A stretch of DNA of 44,959 nucleotides from Mastigamoeba balamuthi (Eukaryota; Evosea; Mastigamoebida; Mastigamoebidae). Numbering within the stretch: the stretch's first letter is position 1; each line of letters begins with the position of its first letter. Of this stretch, positions 23,236-33,184 are shown in pieces. Location: the NCBI GenBank assembly GCA_902651635.1, contig CACRSC010000120.1:26125-71083 (forward strand). Direction: 5' to 3'. Under the pieces are notes generated by a model. It was not told the DNA's origin. It ran no database searches and saw only the letters and a program-made list of their open reading frames with translations. The translations under genes were made by a program, and so were the position numbers.

Positions 23236-23885
23236 CTCCGCGTCCTCCACAGGGGGCGCTGCTCCGCACAGGGCCCACGGAGCGCACACGGGGCACACCC
23301 CACGGTCAGTCGCGGCGCAGAGGGGTGGCGGGACGCGGGCGGGGGGTGGGGGGGCCGCGCAGGGCAGCCCCGTCGCCGGGAGGGGGGAGGGGGAGGAGGC
23401 GGTGGGGTGTTGTGTGTTCACAACGTCACGTTTATTTAGTCGGGGGTGTTTTCATCGCGAAAAGAAAAGCGCGCGGACTGACGCACCCGAGGGCTCGTTT
23501 TCGCTCCAGTGAGGGGCGGCTGCGGCCACCGGGGCACCCGCGGCGGCCATGGGGCAGGGATAGCACGACGAGAGAGAGCCCTCCGCCCTTCGCTCTGTTG
23601 AGTGGTTTAGGAGTGGAAAAGTGACATCAGCACGAGATATCCGCCTGAGATCTCCCGATATTCCTGGAACCTGTCCGGCGATCGCCCCGGCGGCCCGCCC
23701 CCCGAGGGAGCCGGGAGCGCAGGGCCACGCCCTTTCCCAGCCCGCCAGCTCCTGCTGCGCCAGAGAGATACCGTGACATCAGCAGCGGGGGATACGGGGG
23801 AGAGAATCTCGGAATCTCCCGCAGATTCTCGCGCGAGTATCTCAATATCTACGCTCAGTGTTTCTGTTTGTTTCTCGGCGTGCGG
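23236..23885. promoter_or_regulatory. Shared upstream region of the Sds3-like and BRD8-like genes
   Basis: 650 bp between two divergent starts. It holds repeated GAGATAT / ATATCTC-type words at about 23635-23665 and 23806-23856 (for example GAGTATCTCAATATCTACG). The same word family occurs upstream of the hydrolase, cofactor C and methyltransferase genes. No open frame in it looks like a gene. Confidence 0.45.
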
Positions 23886-25863
23886 ATGGCCGACGGCGCT
23901 GTCGTGATGATGTCGATGGGCCCGCCCTCGCCCAAGCACCGCGCGGCGGGCAACCACCACCGCGAGTGGACCAGCGGCGAGCGCCTGCTGCTGGCGCACG
24001 CGGTGGCCAAGCACGGCGTCAACGCGTGGCCCGCCGTCAGCAAGCTGCTCGCCGCCAAGGCCCACCTGCTCTACAACAACCCCGCGCGCGACAAGAACTT
24101 CTTCGCCCCCGGCAAGTGCTCCAAGCAGGCGCGCCATCCCGCCCCCCTGATATCTCCCGCGCCGCCACGGAATATCTCGAGATTCTCTCCTCCGCAGAAA
24201 ATATCTCAATTTCCTGGTTCTGAAACGAACTGGGACCCCCCCAAAACGACATTGTTCGGCGCAACGATAAAAAGGAGAAGCAAGAAGCAAGGCAGAAATT
24301 AGTTGTTTCCGTGGTGGGAAATCTCCGGGATATTTGGATACGAGGGAAATATCTACCCAAAATATCTCGCCTGACGAACAACGCGATGGGCAGTACGGGA
24401 AGATGCTCGAGGACCAGCCCAAGCGCAAGCGCGGGGAGCACGACGCGATGCGGTCGCAGCAGCACGACAACGACGTGGACCGCGTGGTGGACACCGCGCG
24501 TGCGGCGCGCCTGCGGGACCTGGACGCCGAGAGCGCCAAGCTGGACGGCGACATCCGCGCCCTCGAGCGCCAGGTCGCCGACATCGAGTCGGGCCGCCTC
24601 GACGCCGACCTCGACGCCATCCTCTCGGCCCCCGCCGTCGCCCCGGCGGCCCCCGCGCCCCCGTCGCCCGCCGCGCCGAGCCCCAGCACGCCGGCCTACG
24701 GGGCGGCGCCCGCGACGCCCTGCGGGCCCTGCGCGGCGCACCCGCAGACACCCACGTCGCAGCCGCAGACGCCCATGGGCGCGGGGCTCCTGCTGGGCCC
24801 CGGGGGCGCGCGCGAGGAGTCGGGGATGGGCGGCGAGGACGCGGGGCTGACGGCCGCCGTGCAGTCGCCCTACGCGGCCCTGGGGCGCGGCACCCGCGGG
24901 CCCGGCAGGCCCCCCAGCGCCAACGGCGCCTCGCGGACCCGCGGCCGCGGTCGCGGGCGCGGCAGGGGCGCTGCAGCGGGCGCTGGGGGCGGCGCAGCGG
25001 CAGCGGAGGCGATGTTCGGGGCGACGCCCCCGCCGGCGCCTGTGGCGGTGGCCCCCGCGTACACGCCGGGCACGCCGGGCGTCGTGGGGACGCCGGGGGC
25101 ATACGGGGCGGGCGAGCAGGGGCTGCTGCACGGGGCGCCCTCGCCCGCGCAGGCGCTGCACGCGGTGCACCTGCCGCCGCCGTCGCCCATGGGCGCTGCG
25201 TCGCGCGGGGGGCTCGTGCAGCCCACGCCGCCCGGGACGCCCATGTCGGCCGCCTCTGCCGCTGCGGCAGCCGCGGCGGCTGCGAGCCAGCGGGCGCTGC
25301 AGAGGGCCGGGCAGCACGGGGCCATGTCGTCGCCGGGCAAGCGGGGCCGGGAGCTGCGCGAGGCGTTCCAGCAGATACTCGACAGGCTCGACGAGCTCGA
25401 CACGGACCGGTTCTTCGACCACCCCGTGGGGCCCGACGAGGCGCCCGACTACGACTCGATAGTGCACCAGCGCATGGACCTCGGGACGCTGCGCCGCAGG
25501 GCGCTGCCCGGGGGCCGCGCGTCGGCCAACGTGCCGGGCGTCGACGCGCACACGTTCGCGCGCGACATGATGCTCGTCTTCGCCAACGCGATGATGTTCA
25601 ACCAGTCGACCAGCGGCATCTACGAGGTCACGGCCAAGCTCAAGAAGACGGCCGTGCACCTGCTGCGCGAGCACGGCATCTGGCCGTCGCTGCTGGGGGG
25701 CCCGCGGGCGGCGGCCGAGTACGCGGCGAGCCCCGCGGGCTCCGAGGCCTCGGAGGCGCCCGAGACGCCCGCACAGCACAGCCAGGGCAAGCGCGGCAGG
25801 GCCAAGCGCGTCCACGAGAGCCCCGACGGCAACCCGGGCGCCGAGAAGCGCAAGCGCCACTGA
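23886..25863 (+). CDS. BRD8-like bromodomain protein (NuA4/TIP60 complex subunit)
   Basis: Chromatin reader of the NuA4/TIP60 histone acetyltransferase complex, by homology. Exons 23886-24128 and 24394-25863 give 570 residues. Residues about 20-80 form the SANT-like N-terminal domain (HHREWTSGERLLLAHAVAKHG, then FAPGKCSKQ|YGKMLED across the junction), followed by PKRKRGE, which matches the same place in animal BRD8, and a coiled coil with DIESGRLDADLDAI. A long Pro/Ala/Gly region includes an AT-hook-like RGRGRGRGRG. The C-terminal bromodomain contains HPVGPDEAPDYDSIVHQRMD and FANAMMFNQ with the acetyl-lysine-binding Asn. A basic tail ends the protein. The single intron has a GC donor and is long (265 nt). 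Confidence 0.9.
24129..24393 (+). other. 265-nt GC-AG intron with ATATCTC words
   Basis: The donor is CAG|GCGCGC and the acceptor GGGCAG|TAC. Joining gives KCSKQYGKMLE, the BRD8 pattern. The nearby GT at 24116 cannot give the right frame with this acceptor. The intron is AT-richer than its exons and carries at least four ATATCTC-type words (24151-24215 and 24317-24370). Confidence 0.65.
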
Positions 25864-26508
25864 AGGCCTCTCTCGCTCCCTCCTCCTCCTCCTCCTCGTG
25901 GTCCGCACGCGTGCAGCGCTGCCCGTACAAACGTCGTCTTTTGCTTTTGTATTCCGCTCGCGCGTTGCCCCTGTCGGTCTCCTCGGCCCCCTTGCCGCGC
26001 TTGCGGGTTGGTGTGAGCGCGGGTGAAGAGGCCTCGTTGCTGCTGCGGTGGTGGTGGATGGGTGCCGCGGGTGACCCATGGGAGCTCTGAGCTGCTTGTT
26101 CCGCGAGCGCAGCGGCACCCGGCGCAGCGCTCCGCGGAGCCGCCCTGCTCCGGGAGTGGCTGTTGGTGACTGCTGAGGGCCGGAACTCTTCTCTGCCCTC
26201 CTCCGGAGTACGGAGAAAGGCAGTTGTTCTCCTTTTGACTCTGATTTCACGTGCATTCCATTCGCCCCGTGCATTACTCAGTTTTGCTGCTTCCCTCGGT
26301 CGGGGGGTCTTTTGCACCGCTTCCATGGAGGAGGCTCGTTCGGGCGGCGTGTCTTTTCGGGCAGCGGTCCCTATTCGGCAAAGCGACTGCTTCTCTACAT
26401 CTCTCGTCCGAAACGGGACCGGTTCGTTTTCCTCAGCGGACCTGCAGATCTCACGTCCCAAAATAGCCTCGGAGTGCAATCAGTTCTACAGCAGCTCACA
26501 GCAACACA
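25864..26508. other. Intergenic region, BRD8-like to hemerythrin-like gene
   Basis: 645 bp. It begins with a CTC trinucleotide run after the BRD8-like stop. I see no gene, RNA or clear promoter element; the last 150 bp should contain the hemerythrin-like promoter. Confidence 0.4.
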
Positions 26509-27284
26509 ATGGGCTCCGGGTCCTCGCGATCGCAGCGCAGCTCTGCGGACGAGCTGGACCTCTCGGCGAGCCAGCAGCAGCCGCAGGAGGGGACGCTGAT
26601 CCAGGTCACGGGCACGGGGCCCTCGTTCCGCACGGTGCCCCAGCGGCTGATCGAGGACCCCATCCCGCAGACGGGCGACCTCGACACAGCCCTGGTCGTG
26701 CGTGGCCTCGGCACCACATGCAGCAGCGTCGGTCCGTGCTCAGGCGTGCGGCCGCAGAGGGCGATACCGCAGTCGTGGCTCGACAAGTACTCGATCGGCA
26801 TCTTCGAGATCGACGCGCAGCACAAGAAGCTCTTCGACATCATCGAGCAGCTGCAGAACCTCAAGGCGCGCAACTTCGAGGGCGCGGGCCCCGTGATCCT
26901 GGGCTGCGTCGACTACACGCGGTACCACTTCGACACGGAGGAGGCGATCATGAAGCTCGCAAAGTACCCGGGGCTCAAGGACCAGCAGGCGCAGCACAAG
27001 ATCTTCGTCGACCGCTGCCGCAACACCAGCAAGTCCTACGAGATCGGCGAGCTCACCGAGCGTGCGCCCCGGCCAGTGCCCCGCCCTCTCTCTCGCGCGC
27101 GCCTCACAGGCCCCGCGCAGTGACGAGCTTCGGTGAGTTCCTGCTGAGCTGGCTGATCGGGCACATCCAGAGCCGCGACGCCGACTTTGGCGAGTGGCTG
27201 CTGGACCCCGCGCACGAGTCCGCCCTCAAGAAGGTGCTCGCCAACGGCGTCGTCGTTAACCCGCCCAAGGTCCCCACGTACTGA
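26509..27284 (+). CDS. Hemerythrin-like protein, probably N-myristoylated
   Basis: Four-helix di-iron protein family that binds or senses oxygen. Exons 26509-27061 and 27121-27284 (59-nt intron, donor GTGCGC) give 238 residues. MGSGSSRS at the N-terminus fits an N-myristoylation signal. About 85 residues of leader precede the domain. Ligand segments: DAQHKKLFD, YHFDTEEAIM, QAQHKIFVD and GHIQSRDADF. One position is odd: in YPGLKDQQAQHKIF the first His of the usual HxxxH pair is Gln, so one iron would lose a ligand. Other ligands (four His, bridging Glu and Asp) are present. Its stop lies 104 bp from that of the convergent methyltransferase. Confidence 0.85.
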
Positions 27285-27388
27285 GAGGCGGGGGGGCGGG
27301 GGCAGAGACTCTTCTATTGTATTATGCAGTGTGGCAAACAACGGACCTCTCAGCCGCCCAGCCCAGTCCCCGGGCCTCAGCCGCCCCC

Positions 27389-28297
27389 TCAGGCCCTGCG
27401 GCCGACAGCGAGCATCAGGGGGAAGTCCTTGGGGCCCTCGCTCTCCCTGCCCTCGACGGGCTTGGGGATCACGAGGGCCGCCGGGACCACAGAGACGTCC
27501 GCGAAGCCCGCGAGCCTCATCTTGGCCGCGAAGTCGTCGGGCACGAAGCCGTGGTGGAAGACGCTCGCGCTGGCGGCCTGCGGGTGGAACTGCTCGGTCT
27601 TGCCGGGCTCCTCGCGCAGCAGGTCGATGACGGCGACGGCGCCTCCGGGGCGCACGCACGAGGCGAACGAGCGCAGGGCGCCCATCGTGTCCTCGACGTG
27701 GTGCATCGACAGCACGGCGTACAGGCAGTCGTGGCCCGCGCCCGCGGCCGTGACGTCGCCGCAGACGACGCGGATCCTGCCCTCGAGCTCGGTCCCCGCG
27801 ATCTTCTTCCTCAGCTGCGGATCGACGGCGTCGTAGCGTTCGTTCGTTCGGCCGACAACGTCAGACGCGAACACGCAGCAAAACGGCAGAGACGCCCACG
27901 AGGGCTCTCACCTGGTCGCACATGCCCTCGGAGATGTCGACGGCCACGAGCTCGGCGACCCTCGGGGCGATCCTGACGGCCTGCGTCGGTCCGGTGAGAG
28001 AGAGGGCAGCGAGGGCAGAGCAGCAGACGGACGATGTTGCCGGTGCCCGACCCGAACTCGAGGCACCTGGTCGCAGCGCCCAGCCCCAGCTCGCGGACGA
28101 GGGCCTCTGCAGCCTGCTGCTGCATCACCTCGTGCCAGGGCTTGGCCGTGTCCTTGGCAGCAGGCAGGGCAGCAGACGGTCAGCTGAGCCCCGGAGAAGA
28201 GCAGCAGAGCAGGGCAGCAGAGCAGGAGAGCTGTGCAGCTCACGTATTTCGACGCGGTCTGGTTGAAGTACTCCTTGACGCTGTCCGAGGCCGCCAT
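27389..28297 (-). CDS. Class I SAM-dependent methyltransferase
   Basis: Four exons, 28297-28244, 28152-28033, 27980-27912 and 27814-27389, join to 222 residues starting MAASDSVKEYFNQTASKY. Motif I, CLEFGSGTGNI, binds S-adenosylmethionine and spans an exon junction; VAVDISEGM is the acidic strand-2 motif; later come VVCGDVTA and YAVLSMHHVED followed by the RPGG turn (SCVRPGGAVAVIDL). This layout resembles small-molecule methyltransferases of the UbiE/Methyltransf_11 group. The substrate cannot be read from the sequence. A GATACGCG half-site lies about 115 bp upstream of the start. Confidence 0.85.
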
Positions 28298-28966
28298 GGG
28301 GTCCGCTAGCTTGCTGCACAGGCGTGAAAACGCGTTGTGGTGCTGGTGGGTGCAGGGATCCGCCCCGCCAGTGACGCAGCGCAGAAATATCTCGTGAGAT
28401 CTTCGCGCAGATACGCGGTGTTCATGACGGCTGGATTGAGCTGGGTCTGGTTTCGATTTGAGTTGCGACACCAGCTCATCTCCGTCGGCTAGGAGAAACG
28501 GATCTCACGGCTAGTCCAACACCTGTTTCCGATTGTGATTTCTTTTCTGAACAGAAAATGCCAACGCGACGCTCTTCTCTCGACACACCAGAGCATCGGG
28601 CCTGCAGCCCTCCAAGGTGGCAGCTGATGCCATTCCTTGCGGAGCTCACCCTTTCCTTATTCAGAATTTGATTTCTGAAAAGGACCACAGGAAGAGGGCC
28701 CTGCCAAGCAAACGGTTTAAGGAATCAGTACCAGAAACAGACAGAAACCGCTGTCATAGAGCGAAAAAAGGGAAATGGTTATACCCAGAAGCACAGTTGG
28801 GAACAAGTGCATTTCTGGTTCTGCGTCTCAGCCTGTGTGGGATTGAACACCCACACAGAGATGAGGATGCGTGTGATCGGAGGAGCTCTCGGAGATAAGT
28901 TATGTGCAATGGTGTCAGTGCCCTCTGGCCGAGGACGAGTTGCATAAACTGGGCGATAGGCTCGGC
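28298..28966. other. Intergenic region, methyltransferase to hydrolase
   Basis: About 670 bp. Near 28385-28417 it has AAATATCTCGTGAGATC and GATACGCG, members of the repeated motif family, probably part of the methyltransferase promoter. A 9-bp perfect stem (28833-28841 with 28850-28858) lies close to the 3' end of the hydrolase gene. No gene is recognised. Confidence 0.45.
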
Positions 28967-30483
28967 TCAGGCGTCCATACCCAGGGCGTTGAACTTTGCG
29001 TAGGGCGGGAAGTAGAACGTCTGGGTGGAGCCCTCTGCTGTGGGTGCGAGCTGGCTCCACACGACCGCCGCGTCCTCCTCCTCCCTGCTGGGGAACCTGC
29101 AGCACCAGAGTGCGAGAGAGTAAGTGCCACAAACCGTCCAGCAAACTTGGCTGGGGTTACCTGTTGGTGTTCTGGCGGGCTGCACGCGCAAAGGCCCTGC
29201 CGACCCAGTGCGCAGCGTCGATAGCGGCCTCGCAGTGGGGGCTCGCCTCGACGTCGCTCCAGACGAACGGGGGGCGCTCGGGGTGCCACTGCACGCCAAA
29301 GACGGGCAGCTCGCGGCCCTCGACCGTGGAGATGAACTCCACGCCCTTCCTGTCGCGGTTGGTCGACAGCACCTTGAAGAACGACCTCAGCCTCTCGTTG
29401 CCTGCGCCCCCCAGTCGCACGGAGACAAACGTGAGACTGAGACACGCCTATGCCAGTGGGAACGCATCCCAGCTTCTGTGGGGGTTGGGCCCACACCAAC
29501 TGTGCCGAGAGTTCTGCGAGGATCCACAACTCTGCCTCAAACACGGTCATTCAAGAATCGCCATAACTCCGGAGACAAGGGCAAACGGGTGCGTGCGGCA
29601 GAGTCAACACAGTCGCGCACACGCGGGGGAGCTCAGCCATGTCCACCAGCGCGCACAGGACGCCCAGGCAGCCACAGGTAAGAAAGACCTGAAAGCAATC
29701 AATCATCGCACGGCAGCAAAACGCAGGCACACGACAAGCCCTTGCTCGTTGGGTGCGGCACAAGGAAAAGGAGTGCCGGACACGCCATCGGCTCTCAAGA
29801 TCTGGCCAGCAGTTGTGTTCACGCTCATCTCTTCCCCCCCCGTTCCCAACCCACAGGAGACGACTGGGGGGCAGCGCACCGAAGAAGGCCTCGGGGGTGA
29901 CGCCGTCGTGGTGGAGGTTGGCGGTGATGTTGAGCGTGCGGAGCTGCCAGACGAGGGCGGGCGGAGCGTCGCCGAGCAGGGCGCTGCCCGCGGCCTCCTC
30001 TGTGAGCCCCAGCGGCATCGCAGCGTCGTACGCGTCGAACGCGCCCTCGGCGAGCACCCCGGGGTCGCCTGCCGCCAGCACGCACAGCAGCTGGAACCCC
30101 ATGCACGTGCCCCACACGGGCAGCGCCCCGCCGGCCCTCGCTGCCTCGCGCGCAGCCGCCAGCACGCGGGCCGCAGCGGCCACGTAGGCGTCGCCCGGGC
30201 GCTTGAGCTCCAGCGAGCCCCCCGTCAGCAGGACGCCGTTGACGCGGGCCAGCAGCTGCTGCTGGGCGGCCGCCGGGGCGTCGTAGAGCAGCGGGACGAC
30301 GCGGAGGCCCAGGGCCTCGAGCCACTTGACGTAGTGCGCGCCAAACTCGCTGCCCCGAGAGGCGTCGGCCTGCGAGACGGGGTTGCTCAGCACTGCCACC
30401 GTCGGGTACGCATCCGCGGGCGCTGCCAGGGCGGCTGCCAGCACCAGCAGGGCGGCAGCAACGGTCGGGTGGGGCAACGGCAT
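28967..30483 (-). CDS. Gamma-glutamyl hydrolase (peptidase family C26), secreted or lysosomal
   Basis: Removes gamma-linked glutamates from folates and antifolates, in lysosomes or outside the cell. ATG 30483 begins a signal peptide (MPLPHPTVAAALLVLAAALA). Exon 1 runs to about 29862 and holds PTVAVLSNPVSQ, GVLLTGGS and the nucleophile elbow PVWGTCMGFQLL (catalytic Cys). Exon 2 (29401-29161) has FFKVLSTNRD, EFISTVEG and FGVQWHPE (catalytic His and Glu). Exon 3 (29096-28967) completes the C-terminus. The total is about 330 residues, normal for the family. The second intron is 64 nt; the first is about 460 nt, with the exact donor open (29862 or 29865 keep the frame). Confidence 0.92.
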
Positions 30484-30841
30484 CGGCTTCGTTTGAACTT
30501 CGCTGACAACGGCCGCGATATTTTTTCGTGAAATCGCGACCCCGAGATACGCGTATCTCCACGTCAATCTGCACTACGACCTTACATCTGGCGAACACTT
30601 GCCTGTTGCACTGCTTGATCAGCCGAGAGCGCCGTGGGGAACACGCAGCCGAGCAGAAATGAATGCCATGTTATTGTAATCAGCAACAAGCAAAACAGAA
30701 TGCCTTTGATCAGAGCTGCGTTTCTGATGCACTTCATTCAGTACAACTGAGAGCGGGGCAGTTTTCGTACAGTAGACTCTCAAATTCCGCGGATATCTCC
30801 CTCAGGATACGCGTATCTCCGGGGGGCAGAATATCTCGCCT
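30484..30841. promoter_or_regulatory. Bidirectional promoter region with two palindromic motifs
   Basis: 358 bp between the divergent hydrolase and cofactor C starts. GAGATACGCGTATCTC at 30544-30559 is a perfect 16-bp palindrome, 61 bp upstream of the hydrolase ATG. GATACGCGTATC recurs at 30806-30817, 25 bp before the cofactor C ATG, with GATATCTCC (from 30791) and AATATCTCG (from 30830) beside it. The placement suggests transcription-factor or core-promoter sites. Confidence 0.6.
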
Positions 30842-32003
30842 ATGAGCGACGCGCTGTCCCGCATCCGCGCGCGCGACGAGGCGCGCAGAGAGGAGCGCGA
30901 GCGCCGCCACCAGGAGCGCGACGAGGCCAACGGCCCCCCGCCCGCGCAGTCGTTCGGGGCGGCCTTCGAGGCGGAGCGCGCGGCGGCCAGCGCGGCCCTC
31001 TCGCAGCGCCGCGTCGACGAGGCCCGCGCGTCCCTCGCTCGCCTCCGCTCCCTCCTCGCAGAGGCCGCCCTCTCCCTCTGCCCCTACGACATCCGCCAGT
31101 CCCAGGAGGTCTGCCTCTTCCCCTCCTGGGGCTTTCTTCGCTCACGTCACGCGTTGCGTCACGATTTCCGCCGGCTGACGTGTGGGGCCGGAGATTTTTT
31201 GGAAAGAATCTTAAATTGGGTGCGCGCTGCGCTTTCGGGATTCGCTTTCTTTGCCGTAGAGGATCGATGCGCTGCAGAGGGAGACCGACGCCGCGGTGGC
31301 CGCTGCGGCGCCGCGCAAGGGCTTCAGCTTCAGGTCGCGCTCCGCCGTCAGCCCCTCGTCGAGCCCGGCCTCGTCCTCAGCCGCGGCGTCGCCCAGCGCC
31401 TCGCCGTGCCCCCCAGCGGCCCCAGTGGCCCCCGCGGCCCCCGCGCTGCCGCCGGCGACGCTGAGCGGGCTGCGGGGCCAGACGGTGGTCCTCGCGGACA
31501 CGGGCGAGGGCCGCAAGGACGTGTCGCTCGAGGGCCTCGAGGACTGCGTCGTCTACGTGCGCAGGCCCTGCGCGGCCCTCCGCGCCGCGGGCCTCGCGCG
31601 CTGCGCCGTGCACTGCGCGGCCGTCGCGGGCTCGGTGCTGCTGGACCGCTGCGTGGCCTGCGAGGTCTCGGCGGCCGCGCGGCAGGTGCGCGTGCACGAG
31701 TGCGCGTCGTGCACGCTGTGGCTGTGCCCCACGAGCGGGCCCATCATCGAGCAGTGCTCTGCGCTGGTCTTCGGGCCCTACGCCGTCGAGTACGAGGGCC
31801 GCGACGAGGACCTCGCCGCCCTGGGGCTGCCGCGCGCGGGCGAGGGCGCCTGGCGGGACGTCGAGGACTTCAGCTGGCTCAAGCAGGGCCTGCGCTCGCC
31901 CAACTGGTCGCTGGCCCCCTCGCCCCGGGCCGCGCCCGTCAGGCTGCCCAGCGCCCCGGGCGACCTCCCCGCCGCCCCGCAGCCGCCCGCCCACTGCGAC
32001 TGA
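30842..32003 (+). CDS. Tubulin-binding cofactor C (TBCC)
   Basis: Last factor of the tubulin-folding pathway, a GTPase-activating protein for beta-tubulin in the cofactor complex. Exons 30842-31108 and 31260-32003 (151-nt intron, donor GTCTGC) give 336 residues. The N-terminal domain is a charged helical bundle (RIRARDEARREERERR) ending CPYDIRQSQE|RIDALQRE. RKGFSFRSR is the usual linker motif. The C-terminal beta-helix (TBCC/CARP domain) contains RQVRVHEC with the catalytic arginine, IIEQCSALVFGPY, and DVEDFSWLKQ plus SPNWSLAP, all diagnostic. The Ala/Ser/Pro stretch between domains is longer than in animals. Start fixed by the first ATG after the promoter motifs. Confidence 0.93.
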
Positions 32004-33184
32004 ACCCCTCAGGCACACAGGCGTTACTATTTGAAGGCGAAATGCACGACAGCAGTGGGAGCTCAGTAGCCCACGCGCCCGCGGGCCTTGCGTGTCGCCT
32101 TTCGGTTAGGCGCCCACAGAGCGTGGTGGCAGCCTGGCGCGAAAAAGGCGGCAAACAGAAATGGGGGAGGGGGTCTACGGGCTCGACGAGGTTGGGACCG
32201 TCTCTGCTTTGAGCGTTTCGTCGGCGAGGGGGCGGCCCCCCCGCACAATGCTGTCAGCGGGTGTGGATAGCCGGATTGCCGCGGAGAGGCAAAGCCGGGC
32301 GTGTTGCGGCTTTGTTCACTTCTTTACGCTCTTCGTCTGTGAAAAAAGTCTCGCACTGGATTCAGTAGGTGGTGACTGTGTGTTGTATCCACTTCCGGGC
32401 AGACACGGCTCGCTGTCGGTGGATTCTGTGGGAAAAGCAGGCAGGGGCAATGGGCTCCTGACAGCAACACAAAAAACCCCCTCATCTGCTCACCACGAGC
32501 ACCCCGCTCGCGTACTGAGTTCACTAACACGCACGAGGGGAGCGCAACTCCTTCCGACCCCGTGGGAATTCGTTGCAGAGGCGAGGTTCTGTTAAGTCGC
32601 GAACATGAAGTGTACGTGCCGACGAGAATGCGTGGGGATGAGGGTGATGTGAATTATGGCTGTGCCCCTCCGAACCACCAGGTCTCGTGCATCGTGCAGG
32701 GCGGCAGATTGCCGACAGGTGTGTCTTCCCCCGGCCGTTCCACCCGAGTCGTCTCGGTTTCTCTGCTCACCACGTCCAAAATGAGCTGTTTCCATTGTCT
32801 GAGTCTTCTGCTGAACGAGTGCACCAGCGCGATAGACGGTGGGGATCTCGGGCTGCATTGGGAAGTGCCCACTTTCTGACTCTCGGGGTACAGTTGATAT
32901 TCTCACCGCGCAGAATTATTTTCGTCCAGTGCTCGCTCGCCCGCTCAACAATGCGCCCTGGGTACCCGGACAGCGTTGCGCAACACCTCCGCGGTGGTCT
33001 CACAGCACTCCGCGGTGTGGACGCTTTTCCACTATTGAATTGTTGGCCGGTTAAGGTAACGAAGTATCTGTGCCTTTTCTGGGCTTTTTTTCCCACCCCC
33101 ACCACCAACATTTCTGCACCTTTTGTTTTTTAATAACTCTGCATCAGGCGTCGGTGTGTGCCGGGTTCTGTCGCGATACCAACC
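32004..33184. other. Intergenic region of about 1.2 kb
   Basis: Composition is more balanced than in the coding regions. Only short open frames without similarity are seen. No RNA gene, repeat family or mobile element is recognisable. The last 130 bp contain a TTTTGTTTTTTAATAA stretch, likely part of the promoter of the next gene. Confidence 0.4.

Noticed and set aside
28833-28858. Possible tRNA T-arm (9-bp stem with TTCAATC-like loop on the minus strand)
   Set aside because: The loop is 8 nt rather than 7 and no acceptor, D or anticodon arm can be placed around it.
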